A DNA stretch of 16,229 nt from an uncultured Bacteroidota bacterium (lineage in GTDB: Bacteria > Bacteroidota > Bacteroidia > UBA7662), in the NCBI GenBank assembly GCA_903856555.1, contig CAIOCC010000081.1, positions 1-16,229 on the forward strand. The letters run 5' to 3'. Made by a program: the position numbers and the translations under genes. The notes under the pieces are model-generated. The model saw nothing but the letters and a program-made list of their open reading frames with translations. It searched no databases and had not been told where the DNA came from. Position 1 is the stretch's first letter, and each line of letters starts with the position of its first letter. Of the stretch, positions 1-7,725 are shown piece by piece.

Positions 1-234
1 GTCCACCGGGTATTTGGCCGGGTCGTTGGAATTGATGAGGAGCACGCCCAAGTTGTCTTCGTAGTAGCGGCGGTACAACTTGTTGATACGGTCCAAATAC
101 GCCACAACATAGGGGCAGTGGTTGCAAATGAACAGAATCAAAACGCAGGACTTGTCGCTAACATCCACCAAGGAATGGGTCTTGAGGTCGCAGCCTTTGA
201 GTTCAAAATAGGGTAGTTTGGTTCCGATTTCCAT
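1..234 (-). CDS. Thioredoxin/AhpC-TSA-like redoxin, C-terminal part missing (window edge)
   Basis: Reading leftward from the ATG at 234, the frame stays open for 78 codons to the window edge, so only the N-terminal part is visible. The protein starts MEIGTKLPYFELKG, then has a hydrophobic beta strand (VLILFICNHCPYVVAYL) containing C-N-H-C-P-Y. This is the thioredoxin-fold active-site position, and the CNHCPYV form is characteristic of the redoxin/AhpC-TSA-like thioredoxin family proteins common in Bacteroidota. No signal peptide is visible, which suggests a cytoplasmic protein. The likely role is a thiol-disulfide oxidoreductase or peroxiredoxin-like reductant; the substrate is unknown. The start lies 3 bp after the stop of the upstream metallo-hydrolase, so it is the third gene of a tight minus-strand operon. 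The family is fairly secure; the exact function is not. Confidence 0.85.
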   Translation of the reverse strand, partial: MEIGTKLPYFELKGCDLKTHSLVDVSDKSCVLILFICNHCPYVVAYLDRINKLYRRYYEDNLGVLLINSNDPAKYPVD

Positions 235-237
235 GGT

Positions 238-1026
238 TCAAAGGTAAGAAGGGCCATCCCATCCCAAGACCAGTCCATCGTACGCTAATTCAACCCCGGC
301 GGGCAATGTAGAGGAGACTTCGGCATGCAGGCCCATTTGGTGCGATAGGTGAGTCAGGTAGGTACGCTCCGCACCGATGCGATGGGCCTGCTCCAAAGCC
401 TGGTCGAGAGTAAAATGAGAAGGGTGCGGGGTTTTGCGTAATGCATTGATAACCAACACTTCCACACCCCTCAAACGTTCCACGGTGGAATCGGGAATCG
501 CGTTGGCGTCCGTGATGTAGGCAAAGGGCCCAATCCGAAAACCCAGAACAGGCAGGTGGAGGTGCATCACGGGCAGTGGAATAACGGGCACCCCAAGTAG
601 ATCAAAGGGCTCTTCATCCATATCCACCAAATGCAATTCGGGAATCCCCGGGTAACGTTGGTCCTCAAAAGCGTAGTAAAACTCACGCCGCAAGGCCGCC
701 TGCACCCGCGCATCCGCATAGATCGGCATCGGTTTTTTCTGCAAATAATTAAAAGCGCGGACGTCATCGGTACCGGCGATATGGTCTTTGTGACCGTGGG
801 TAAACAACAAGGCATCCAGGCGATTCACCCCGGCACGCAGCATTTGCTGGCGAAAATCCGGCCCCGAATCAATCACAAAATGGGCCGATGGGTGGCGAAC
901 CAAGACCGAACAACGAAGGCGACGGTCCCGCGCATCGTTGGATTGACAAACCGAGCAGGTGCAACCGATCAAGGGAACCCCCTGGGAGGTCCCGGTTCCC
1001 AAAAATTCAACCTGCATGCCGGACAT
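238..1026 (-). CDS. MBL-fold metallo-hydrolase, PhnP-like phosphodiesterase family
   Basis: A 262-residue protein of the metallo-beta-lactamase fold. It begins with the strand FLGTGTSQGVP (8-18) followed by CTCSVC (22-27), the cysteine-containing loop seen in PhnP-type cyclic phosphodiesterases. The metal-binding motif is T-H77-G-H79-K-D81-H82. Further likely ligands are H155/H157, D173 and H226, with H204 in a PHPSHF segment and H229 nearby. These predict a dinuclear metal site and hydrolysis of a phosphodiester or related ester; PhnP acts on phosphoribosyl cyclic phosphate, but the substrate here cannot be read from sequence and no phn genes are visible. Length fits the family. The ATG at 1026 is 2 bp after the preceding stop; an internal ATG at 1017 (MQVEFLGTG) is an equally good start. 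It is the middle gene of the minus-strand operon. Confidence 0.88.
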   Translation of the reverse strand: MSGMQVEFLGTGTSQGVPLIGCTCSVCQSNDARDRRLRCSVLVRHPSAHFVIDSGPDFRQQMLRAGVNRLDALLFTHGHKDHIAGTDDVRAFNYLQKKPMPIYADARVQAALRREFYYAFEDQRYPGIPELHLVDMDEEPFDLLGVPVIPLPVMHLHLPVLGFRIGPFAYITDANAIPDSTVERLRGVEVLVINALRKTPHPSHFTLDQALEQAHRIGAERTYLTHLSHQMGLHAEVSSTLPAGVELAYDGLVLGWDGPSYL

Positions 1027-1028
1027 GC

Positions 1029-1310
1029 TCAGGCTATTTCAAGCGAACGCTGCAGAGATTCCCGCTGAGGGTCTCCTAAAAAAGTCCAGGTACCCAATAT
1101 TTGACGGGTGATGTCTTCGAGGGTGTCGATTTTGGCTGCAGGTGAATAAAACTTGTTGATAATCACAACGCCCTGGTCTTCAAAGAGGCAGTACCCGGAT
1201 TGAAAATGCCCTTTCTCGTATCGAATACGAAGGCCGGCATCCTTGAAACCTTGTTCCAGGGCTTTGAGGCGATTGAGTTGGTTTTGAATTTTGGTGGAAA
1301 GGCTGGCCAT
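1029..1310 (-). CDS. Conserved hypothetical protein, 93 aa
   Basis: A small soluble protein that I do not recognise by name. It starts MASLSTKIQNQLNRLK and is predicted to open with an amphipathic helix (residues 3-24), followed by a beta-rich core around residues 27-54 (RIRYEKGHFQSGYCLFEDQ, then GVVIINKFYSPAAK) and a C-terminal helix. There is one cysteine (41), no signal peptide and no membrane segment. It looks like a genuine gene because it is tightly packed: its TGA is 2 bp from the start of the metallo-hydrolase, and a good Bacteroidota-type promoter element lies about 25 bp upstream. It leads a three-gene operon with the hydrolase and a redoxin. A housekeeping accessory role is possible, but no function can be assigned. 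Confidence 0.8.
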   Translation of the reverse strand: MASLSTKIQNQLNRLKALEQGFKDAGLRIRYEKGHFQSGYCLFEDQGVVIINKFYSPAAKIDTLEDITRQILGTWTFLGDPQRESLQRSLEIA

Positions 1311-1334
1311 GGGGCAGAATCAAGTCCGATTCCC

Positions 1335-1342
1335 CAAAAATA
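1335..1342 (-). promoter_or_regulatory. Putative -7 promoter element (TATTTTTG) of the minus-strand operon
   Basis: Read on the minus strand this is TATTTTTG, a full match to the Bacteroidota -7 consensus TAnnTTTG. It would place the transcription start near 1332, giving a leader of about 22 nt before the ATG at 1310. No clear TTTG -33 box is found at 17-23 bp. The 79 bp region between the two divergent genes has one such match on each strand, which is unlikely by chance. Confidence 0.45.
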
Positions 1343-1377
1343 GAATCCCAATGGCCGTTCCCTTCGTTTAAGGCCCG

Positions 1378-1385
1378 TAGATTTG
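1378..1385 (+). promoter_or_regulatory. Putative -7 promoter element (TAGATTTG) of mnmA
   Basis: TAGATTTG fully matches TAnnTTTG and ends only 4 bp before the mnmA ATG at 1390. If it is used, the transcript would be essentially leaderless. A weak TTC stands in for the -33 box 17 bp upstream. No Shine-Dalgarno sequence is present before this gene. Confidence 0.4.
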
Positions 1386-1389
1386 CATC

Positions 1390-2511
1390 ATGTTGATAAA
1401 AAAGTCCAAAGGACGGGTCTTGGTTGCGATGAGCGGGGGGCTTGATTCCACCATGACGGCGGCCCTGCTGCACGAGGAGGGCTACGAGGTGGTGGGATTG
1501 ACCATGAAAACCTGGGACTATGCGGCCTCCGGAGGCAGTCGAAAAGAGACCGGTTGCTGCAGCTTGGATTCCATTAACGATGCCCGGGAAGTGGCGGTTG
1601 GATTGGGATTTCCCCACTTTATTTTGGATATCCGGGAGCATTTCGGGGAATCCGTCATTGATTATTTTGTGGACGAGTACATGGCCGGACGCACACCCAA
1701 TCCTTGTGTTATGTGCAATACCCACATCAAATGGGATGCCCTGTTGCGCCGGGCCGATCAACTGGGTTGTGAAAAAATTGCAACGGGCCACTACGCTCGC
1801 TTGGGCCGCACGGAGGAGGGGAGACGCTTTGTGTTATGCGGTGACGATGCCAACAAAGACCAGTCCTATGTTTTGTGGGGGCTCTCTCAATCCTCCCTGG
1901 ATCGGACCTTATTCCCCATGGGGTCCTATACCAAAAATGAAATCCGTCAGATGGCCCAGGATCGCGGGTACCGCAGCCTGGTCACCAAGCCGGAGAGCTA
2001 CGAGATTTGTTTTGTTCCGGACAACGATTACCGTGGATTCCTCAAGCGCCGCGTGCCCGGTCTCGAGGAACAGGTCCGCGGTGGTGAATTTGTGAACATG
2101 TCCGGAGATCCCATCGGTCTGCATCAAGGCTATCCATTTTATACGGTGGGGCAACGCAAAGGCCTCGAAACCGCCTTTGGGACCCCCAAGTACGTGGTGT
2201 CGATCGATGCCCAACGAAACAGGGTCGTTCTGGGAGACTTGGAAGACTTGGATCGCAGGACGATGCGCGTTGGACAAGTGAATTGGCAAAAAATAGATGC
2301 CTTGCCCAAAGACGGACTGGATGCGATTGTCAAGATTCGTTACAAGGACCCCGGATCCCCTGCGTTTTTGCGTTGGGATGGCGAGAAGGTTGTGGTTGAA
2401 TTCATGGCGCCCGTCAAAGCCATCGCCCCGGGTCAAGCCGCCGTCTTTTACCATGAAGATACCGTCCTTGGAGGGGGTTGGATTGTAGATTCAGACCCTT
2501 TGCCCCGTTAA
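1390..2511 (+). CDS. mnmA: tRNA 2-thiouridine(34) synthase MnmA (tRNA-specific 2-thiouridylase)
   Basis: A 373-residue cytoplasmic enzyme that activates U34 of tRNA-Lys, -Glu and -Gln with ATP and inserts sulfur received as persulfide from a sulfur carrier. The PP-loop ATP pyrophosphatase motif SGGLDS is at 15-20. The two catalytic cysteines are C109 (in GRTPNPCVMCN, aligning with E. coli Cys102) and C207 (in SYEICFVPDNDYRGF, aligning with Cys199). GHYAR at 133-137 and GQRKGL at 254-259 are further family blocks, and the C-terminal beta-barrel ends in the usual AIAPGQAAVFY and GGGWI. The segment ETGCCSLDSINDA (53-65) with two adjacent cysteines is typical of the Bacteroidota form. Length is normal and all key residues are present. 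The ATG at 1390 is the only start that keeps the PP-loop strand intact. A secreted peptidase gene follows after 12 bp. Confidence 0.97.
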   Translation: MLIKKSKGRVLVAMSGGLDSTMTAALLHEEGYEVVGLTMKTWDYAASGGSRKETGCCSLDSINDAREVAVGLGFPHFILDIREHFGESVIDYFVDEYMAGRTPNPCVMCNTHIKWDALLRRADQLGCEKIATGHYARLGRTEEGRRFVLCGDDANKDQSYVLWGLSQSSLDRTLFPMGSYTKNEIRQMAQDRGYRSLVTKPESYEICFVPDNDYRGFLKRRVPGLEEQVRGGEFVNMSGDPIGLHQGYPFYTVGQRKGLETAFGTPKYVVSIDAQRNRVVLGDLEDLDRRTMRVGQVNWQKIDALPKDGLDAIVKIRYKDPGSPAFLRWDGEKVVVEFMAPVKAIAPGQAAVFYHEDTVLGGGWIVDSDPLPR

Positions 2512-2523
2512 ACCACCGTGCCC

Positions 2524-4203
2524 ATGAAAACAATTCCAAGGATCGTCCTGCTATTTCTTGTTTCGGGATTTTCGTCCTGGGCCCAAACCAGAGATACGTA
2601 TTGGGTAGCCTTCACCCACAAACCAGCAGGGTCCTACAGCCTGCAACAACCCCAGGCCTTTTTGGGTCCTCGGTCCATCGCTCGGCGTGTTCGCCAAGGA
2701 ATTTCCATCGATAGTTCGGATTTACCGGTTCACGCTCCTTTTTTGGACAGCCTACGTGCCGCCGGTGCCCAAGTGAAGCACAGCAGCAAATGGCTGAACG
2801 GCGCGACCATCCGAGTTCCTAACAACGATTCCGTGATTCTTCAAAGGATCTCCAACCTGCCCTTTGTTCGTCAAAGCCTGCCCAACGGACGCAAAGCCGG
2901 TTCGGGTATTGTAACTCCATCCACCAAGCTGGCTGTTGACCCGCTGCCCTTGCCGCTATCATCGTCCTCGCGGACATCGACGGCTTACGGAGCTTCATCG
3001 GCCCAAATCCGTTTGCACAAGGGGGATTTGCTACACGATATGGGCTACCGCGGTCAGGGTCTTCGAATTGCTGTTTTTGACGCTGGATTTGTTGCCATGC
3101 CCCAAATTCGGGCCTTTGATTCCCTCTATGCCCGCAATGGGGTGCTCGATGCCTTTGATTTTGTGGACATGGATTCCATGGTCTACGAATTGGACGGTCA
3201 CGGAACCTATGTTATGGGGTGCATGGCGGCCAACCTGCCCGGTGAATTGATGGGAACGGCCCCCAAAGCCGAGTATATGTTGTACCGAACGGAGAACAAT
3301 GTGGGGGGCAGCGAGAACCCGGTCGAGGAAGACAATTGGGTGGCCGCGGCCGAAAGGGCCGATAGCCTGGGGGCCGATGTTTTTAATAGTTCGCTGATTT
3401 ATACCACCTTTGATGTTCCAGGCTGGAATCACAGCTGGGCGGATATGGACGGCAACACAACACGCATGACCAGGGCCTCGGATTTGGCGGCCTCCAAAGG
3501 CATATTGGTCGTCAATTCAGCAGGCAATTACGGGGGTGGTCCTTGGTACAAAATAGGGGCAGCGGCCGACGGGGATTCCGTCTTGGCCGTTGGTGCGACC
3601 GATACGCTGGGGCTTCGTGTTGGATTTAGCAGCATGGGGCCAACGGCCGATGGGCGTATCAAACCCAATGTGATGGCTGTTGGGGCCGGGGCCGCTACCT
3701 GCGCCATTCCAGGACCTGGCGTGGCCTTGGTATCGGGAACTTCCTTTGCGGGACCCCTCATGGCTGGTTTGGCCACCTGTCTTTGGCAGGCCCTGCCCAA
3801 TCGACATGCCTACCAAATTCTGGATCTGCTGGAGCGCTGCAGCAATAGGTCCACCAACCCCGATACGCTCAACGGTTACGGGGTTCCCAATCTGCAGAGA
3901 GCGCTTCAGCTAGCCGGTTGGAGCCCATCGGCTGGCTCCAACAACCCCCTATGGACCTTGGCTCCTCAACCTTGCACCCAGGACCAAATCCTGCTGCTGC
4001 GTGGATCCAACCTTCCTTCCGGAACCTATCGTGTCATCTGGATGAATACCCAAGGTCAGCGCATTCAGGATAGCGAGTTTCAATGGCCCTCGGAGTCCGG
4101 CCAAAATTTTGTAGAAATTTCCAAACCGAAGCCAGGATTCTATGTTGTCTCTCTATCCGGTCCTTCGTACCGGGATCGACGAACCTGCCTTCTCCTTCCA
4201 TAA
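2524..4203 (+). CDS. Secreted subtilisin-like S8 serine peptidase with degenerate T9SS tail
   Basis: A 559-residue exported protease. The signal peptide is MKTIPRIVLLFLVSGFSSWA, with probable cleavage before QTRDTYW. A propeptide-like region covers about 21-150. The catalytic triad is D186 (in IAVFDAGF), H226 (in DGHGTYVMG) and S407 (in SGTSFAGP), with N335 (in NSAGNYG) as the oxyanion residue, so the enzyme should be active. The last ~85 residues form a beta-sandwich with a GTYRVIWMNTQGQ strand and end GFYVVSLS...RRTCLLLP. This resembles a type A Por secretion tail, though the usual N-x-Y-P-N-P opening is replaced by LAPQP. Secretion or surface anchoring by the type IX system is therefore likely but not certain. 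I chose the ATG at 2524; a GTG at 2518 adds two residues. It lies 12 bp after mnmA and about 32 bp before the receptor gene. Confidence 0.93.
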   Translation: MKTIPRIVLLFLVSGFSSWAQTRDTYWVAFTHKPAGSYSLQQPQAFLGPRSIARRVRQGISIDSSDLPVHAPFLDSLRAAGAQVKHSSKWLNGATIRVPNNDSVILQRISNLPFVRQSLPNGRKAGSGIVTPSTKLAVDPLPLPLSSSSRTSTAYGASSAQIRLHKGDLLHDMGYRGQGLRIAVFDAGFVAMPQIRAFDSLYARNGVLDAFDFVDMDSMVYELDGHGTYVMGCMAANLPGELMGTAPKAEYMLYRTENNVGGSENPVEEDNWVAAAERADSLGADVFNSSLIYTTFDVPGWNHSWADMDGNTTRMTRASDLAASKGILVVNSAGNYGGGPWYKIGAAADGDSVLAVGATDTLGLRVGFSSMGPTADGRIKPNVMAVGAGAATCAIPGPGVALVSGTSFAGPLMAGLATCLWQALPNRHAYQILDLLERCSNRSTNPDTLNGYGVPNLQRALQLAGWSPSAGSNNPLWTLAPQPCTQDQILLLRGSNLPSGTYRVIWMNTQGQRIQDSEFQWPSESGQNFVEISKPKPGFYVVSLSGPSYRDRRTCLLLP

Positions 4204-4235
4204 CTCTTTTTTTGTTGCCCTTCTTTCCTCCGACC

Positions 4236-6701
4236 TTGATACGTTCGGTCCTTGTTCTAGGGGCCATGATTTTGGGCTCTTGGGTTCCGGTTTTTGGCCT
4301 GGGCCATTCCCCGGATATCACCGCACCCGCTTCTTCGAATCCGGAGGCGGAAGACCTTGACAAGGACCGCATTCCTCGCTATACCTTGTCCGGGTACCTA
4401 CGGGGTCAGAGCGGGGAGAATCTGGTGGGGGCCACCATCCAAGTGCTGGCCCAGGGTGCAGGAACGGTTTCCAATGCCTACGGTTTTTATTCGCTGATGC
4501 TGGATTCAGGGGAACATACCCTGCTCGTTCAATACCTGGGTTACCAAAAGTTAACCAAAACCATTCGCCTCCAACGGAATACCCAACTCAACCTGGTCCT
4601 TGAAGAATCTGTTGTGGAGGGCACCGAAATTGTTGTGGAGGGTAAGCGTGCCGACGACAATGTGACCCAGGGTCGAATGAGCGTGAACGAAGTGGATATC
4701 CGTCAGGTCAAAAGCCTGCCAGCCCTGATGGGCGAAGCCGATATTCTCAAAACCATTCAATTGTTACCGGGGGTCAAAAACGGGGGAGAGGGTACCACCG
4801 GCTTTTATGTGAGGGGAGGAGGACCAGACCAGAATTTGATTTTGTTGGACGAAGCGGTGGTCTACAACGCCTCCCACCTCTTTGGTTTTTTTTCGGTTTT
4901 TAACGCCGATGCCTTGGCCAACAGTCAGTTGATCAAAGGGGGCATGCCGGCTGAATACGGGGGGCGAATATCATCCGTTCTGGACCTTACGATGCGGGAG
5001 GGGAACAACCAAAAACATGTTACGCAGGGTGGCCTTGGTTTGATCGCCTCCCGTTTTACCACCGAAGGACCTCTGAAGAGGGGCAAGGCCTCCTACATTC
5101 TTTCGGGCCGTCGGACGTATCTGGATGTGTTGGTGGACCCCTTGATTCCCAAAGATGCGCCCGCCAAAGGTTCGGGTTATTTTTTTTACGACCTCAATGC
5201 CAAGATTAACTGGCAACCAAGTCCCAAAGACCGCCTCTATGCCTCGGCCTATTTTGGCAAAGATGTTTTTGACTTTAACAACCGCGAAAATGGTTTCCGC
5301 TTTAGCATACCCTGGGGCAATTCGACGGCCACCCTGCGTTGGAACCGCATTCTGAGCCCCCGGCTTTTTGCCAATCACTCGTTGGTTTACAGCGATTTTG
5401 AATTTGGGACTCGCTTTACCCAGAACGATTTTACGATTAACCTCAATTCGGGGGTCCGCAACCTCACCTTCAAACAGGATTTTGATTACCAATTAGCGAC
5501 CGGTCATCGCCTCAAATTTGGAAGTCAACTCATAAGGCATTGGTTTTTGCCCAGCGTGGTGGAGGGTAGGGCCGGTGATTTTGATATCGCGACCAACAAT
5601 ATCCGTCGGCTGAATGCCGTCGAATGGTCGGCTTACCTCCGGGATGAGTGGGACATCAGCGACCGTTGGCAGGTCAATGCCGGTCTACGTTTTGCTGTTT
5701 TTCAACAATACGGTCCTTACAGCTACGAACGTTATACCGACGCCACCTTGGTGACTCGTTTGGACAGCGTGGGCTTTGGCCCCGGCGAGAAGGTTGTACG
5801 CTACCCGGCCTGGGAGCCCCGACTCAACCTACGTTATCTGGTGGATAAGCAATCTTCCATCAAAATTGGTATCACCCGCAATCTTCAGTTCATCCATCTG
5901 GCGTCTTCGTCAGGGACCTCCTTGCCGGCGGATTTATGGATTCCCAGCACCCTCAAAGTCAGGCCCCAAATTGGCATTCAATACGCAGCAGGTTATTTCC
6001 GAAACTTCCGTGATAACACCTACGAAACCTCGGTGGAGGTTTATTTCAAAGACCTTCAAAACCAAATCGATTTCCGCGAAGGTGCCGTCAATGGTTTCAA
6101 TCCCTTGATCGAAAACGACCTGGTCTTTGGGAGGGGAGAGGCCTACGGAATGGAATTTTTTGTCAAGAAAAACAGGGGGAAATTGAGCGGTTGGGTGGGG
6201 TATACCTTGTCATGGACCAACCGCTTTTTTGATGATATCATGAAGGGAAAACCCTACCCTTACAAATTTGACCGTAGGCACGATTTGTCGGTGGTGGGGA
6301 CCTGGGTCCAGAGCCCGCGTTGGAAGTTTTCGGGAACCTTTGTTTATTCAACCGGCAACGCCTATACCTTACCTGAATCGAGGTATTTCTTTGAAGGTCA
6401 AATCATTGACCAGATAGGTGAACGCAACAGTTTTCGATTACCGCACTACCACCGTTTGGACTTTTCAGCCGTTTATACACCGAATCAAGAAAGGGCCAGC
6501 GATGCTGCCATGGGGGGTGGGCGCCGTCGATACAAAGGGGAATGGGTCTTTGCGGTTTACAATGTGTACAGTCGATTAAATCCCTTTTTCATTTACCTGG
6601 ATAACGAAGGTTCCTTGCAACAAGGCACCCTTCAGATTCAGGCCAAAAAAGTTTCCTTGTTCCCGATCATCCCTTCTGTCACATGGAATTTCAAATTCTA
6701 A
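4236..6701 (+). CDS. TonB-dependent outer-membrane receptor with carboxypeptidase-regulatory-like domain
   Basis: An outer-membrane active-transport channel of about 821 residues, energised by TonB. After the signal peptide comes a carboxypeptidase D regulatory-like domain (about 49-122: YTLSGYLRGQ, then GATIQV and the SNAYGFYSL turn). The plug follows at about 150-260 (LPALMGEADILKTIQLLPGV, then GFYVRGGGPDQNLILLDE and GGMPAEYGGRISSVLD), and then a 22-strand-type barrel ending in an aromatic residue (WNFKF). The substrate is unknown; it is shorter than SusC proteins and of the kind paired with DUF4249 lipoproteins. The start is uncertain. The TTG at 4236 gives a proper signal peptide (LIRSVLVLGAMILGSWVPVFG); the ATG at 4266 would lack its basic N-terminus; the ATG at 4083 would overlap the peptidase gene by 121 bp. 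Its stop overlaps the next start. Confidence 0.93.
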   Translation: MIRSVLVLGAMILGSWVPVFGLGHSPDITAPASSNPEAEDLDKDRIPRYTLSGYLRGQSGENLVGATIQVLAQGAGTVSNAYGFYSLMLDSGEHTLLVQYLGYQKLTKTIRLQRNTQLNLVLEESVVEGTEIVVEGKRADDNVTQGRMSVNEVDIRQVKSLPALMGEADILKTIQLLPGVKNGGEGTTGFYVRGGGPDQNLILLDEAVVYNASHLFGFFSVFNADALANSQLIKGGMPAEYGGRISSVLDLTMREGNNQKHVTQGGLGLIASRFTTEGPLKRGKASYILSGRRTYLDVLVDPLIPKDAPAKGSGYFFYDLNAKINWQPSPKDRLYASAYFGKDVFDFNNRENGFRFSIPWGNSTATLRWNRILSPRLFANHSLVYSDFEFGTRFTQNDFTINLNSGVRNLTFKQDFDYQLATGHRLKFGSQLIRHWFLPSVVEGRAGDFDIATNNIRRLNAVEWSAYLRDEWDISDRWQVNAGLRFAVFQQYGPYSYERYTDATLVTRLDSVGFGPGEKVVRYPAWEPRLNLRYLVDKQSSIKIGITRNLQFIHLASSSGTSLPADLWIPSTLKVRPQIGIQYAAGYFRNFRDNTYETSVEVYFKDLQNQIDFREGAVNGFNPLIENDLVFGRGEAYGMEFFVKKNRGKLSGWVGYTLSWTNRFFDDIMKGKPYPYKFDRRHDLSVVGTWVQSPRWKFSGTFVYSTGNAYTLPESRYFFEGQIIDQIGERNSFRLPHYHRLDFSAVYTPNQERASDAAMGGGRRRYKGEWVFAVYNVYSRLNPFFIYLDNEGSLQQGTLQIQAKKVSLFPIIPSVTWNFKF

Positions 6702-7672
6702 TGAATCGCATTCAAAGCACGGTGGGGCGAACGATCCTCCTTGTCATTCTGGCGTTGGCGGGCATAAGCTGCGAGCGGAATATCGACCTCAATTTGCCGC
6801 CTCCCCAACCGCATTTGGTGGTGTACGGGGTGGTGGAACCGGACTCGCTCATCAAGGTCAGTATCAGTCGAAATTCAGCCTACTTTGACCCGGTGGATCT
6901 CAACGCCGTTCTCAACTTGTTGGATTATTCGGCGACCATTACGGTGCAATCCACCGATTCCTTGGGACAGACCGAGTTGGACACGCTCAAGCCGCTGCTT
7001 TTTCCGGCCTTGCCGATTCTCCAGTACTGGACGGTTTTTAATTACCAAGGCACCAAAATCAGGGGGCGACACAACCGGACCTACCAGATTCATATCCTGC
7101 ATCCGGATCATGAAATCGTGGGTGAAACCAAGGTACCGGTCCCCTCTCGCATCGACAGCCTTTGGGTACGGTCGCGGGCCTTTTTGCAAAAACAAGCCAA
7201 TCCCTCCAGCCAGCCTACCTCCAGGGACAGCCAATTGGTTCAGCTTTTTTATCGATACCGGGACCCGCAAGCACCCGGTGACCATGTTCGGGTTTTCAGT
7301 CGGATCCAAAACGAGGACCAGTGGTCCACGGCCTTCAATTCGGTTTACGATGACCAATTCTTCAATGGCCAATCCTTGGATTTTGTGTTACCAAGAGGCA
7401 AGGAAGCCTACTTGTTCAACGATTCAACCACCTTTGATGAGTTTGGCTTGTTCAGGGCAGGGGATAGCATCCAAATCAAATGGGCATCGATTGACCGAAC
7501 CAATTTTCTTTTTTGGAGCGGATTGGCCCAAGCGACCGGAGGGAGCGGGGGGCCTTTTGGAGCCCAACCGGTGGTCACCACCAACCTGCGCGCCCTTCGC
7601 GGCCGGGTCTTGGGGTTGTGGGCCGGCTACGGGTCGGTTCATTACAGTTTCAAGGTGCCGGAACGGCCCTAA
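6701..7672 (+). CDS. DUF4249 family lipoprotein (receptor partner)
   Basis: A 323-residue predicted lipoprotein. The N-terminus MNRIQSTVGRTILLVILALA is a signal peptide followed by GISC, a loose lipobox with C24 as the probable lipidated residue. After it comes NIDLNLPPPQPHLVVYGVVEPDS, the typical opening of DUF4249 proteins in Bacteroidota. The remainder is beta-rich. The family has no established biochemical role; its genes usually sit beside a TonB-dependent receptor, which suggests an outer-membrane accessory or substrate-binding function. The ATG at 6701 shares one base with the receptor's TAA (TAATG), implying translational coupling. An ATG at 6683 in the same frame would overlap the receptor and spoil the signal peptide, so I did not choose it. 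Confidence 0.85.
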   Translation: MNRIQSTVGRTILLVILALAGISCERNIDLNLPPPQPHLVVYGVVEPDSLIKVSISRNSAYFDPVDLNAVLNLLDYSATITVQSTDSLGQTELDTLKPLLFPALPILQYWTVFNYQGTKIRGRHNRTYQIHILHPDHEIVGETKVPVPSRIDSLWVRSRAFLQKQANPSSQPTSRDSQLVQLFYRYRDPQAPGDHVRVFSRIQNEDQWSTAFNSVYDDQFFNGQSLDFVLPRGKEAYLFNDSTTFDEFGLFRAGDSIQIKWASIDRTNFLFWSGLAQATGGSGGPFGAQPVVTTNLRALRGRVLGLWAGYGSVHYSFKVPERP

Positions 7673-7711
7673 ACCGGTGGGTTCTTCTTGGTCCTAATCG
7701 CGTTTCCCGTG

Positions 7712-7719
7712 TAGTTTTG
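7712..7719 (+). promoter_or_regulatory. Putative -7 promoter element (TAGTTTTG) of trxB
   Basis: TAGTTTTG fully matches TAnnTTTG; a TTG lies at 7688-7690, 21 bp upstream, as a plausible -33 box. The element ends 6 bp before the trxB ATG at 7726, so the leader would be only a few nucleotides long. It falls in the 53 bp gap after the DUF4249 gene, supporting a separate promoter for trxB. Confidence 0.45.
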
Positions 7720-7725
7720 CCCCCT

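Noticed and set aside
1180..1791. 203-codon open frame on the minus strand, opposite mnmA
   Set aside because: It overlaps the N-terminal half of mnmA, which is certain by its PP-loop and cysteines; the translated protein has no recognisable domain. It is an antisense shadow typical of GC-rich coding DNA.
4971..5492. 173-codon minus-strand frame opposite the TonB receptor
   Set aside because: It lies entirely within the receptor's plug/barrel region and has no domain-like pattern, so it is a shadow frame.
7513..7725. N-terminal extension of trxB of 71 codons
   Set aside because: It overlaps the DUF4249 gene, has no FAD-family similarity, and the ATG at 7726 gives a normal TrxB N-terminus.
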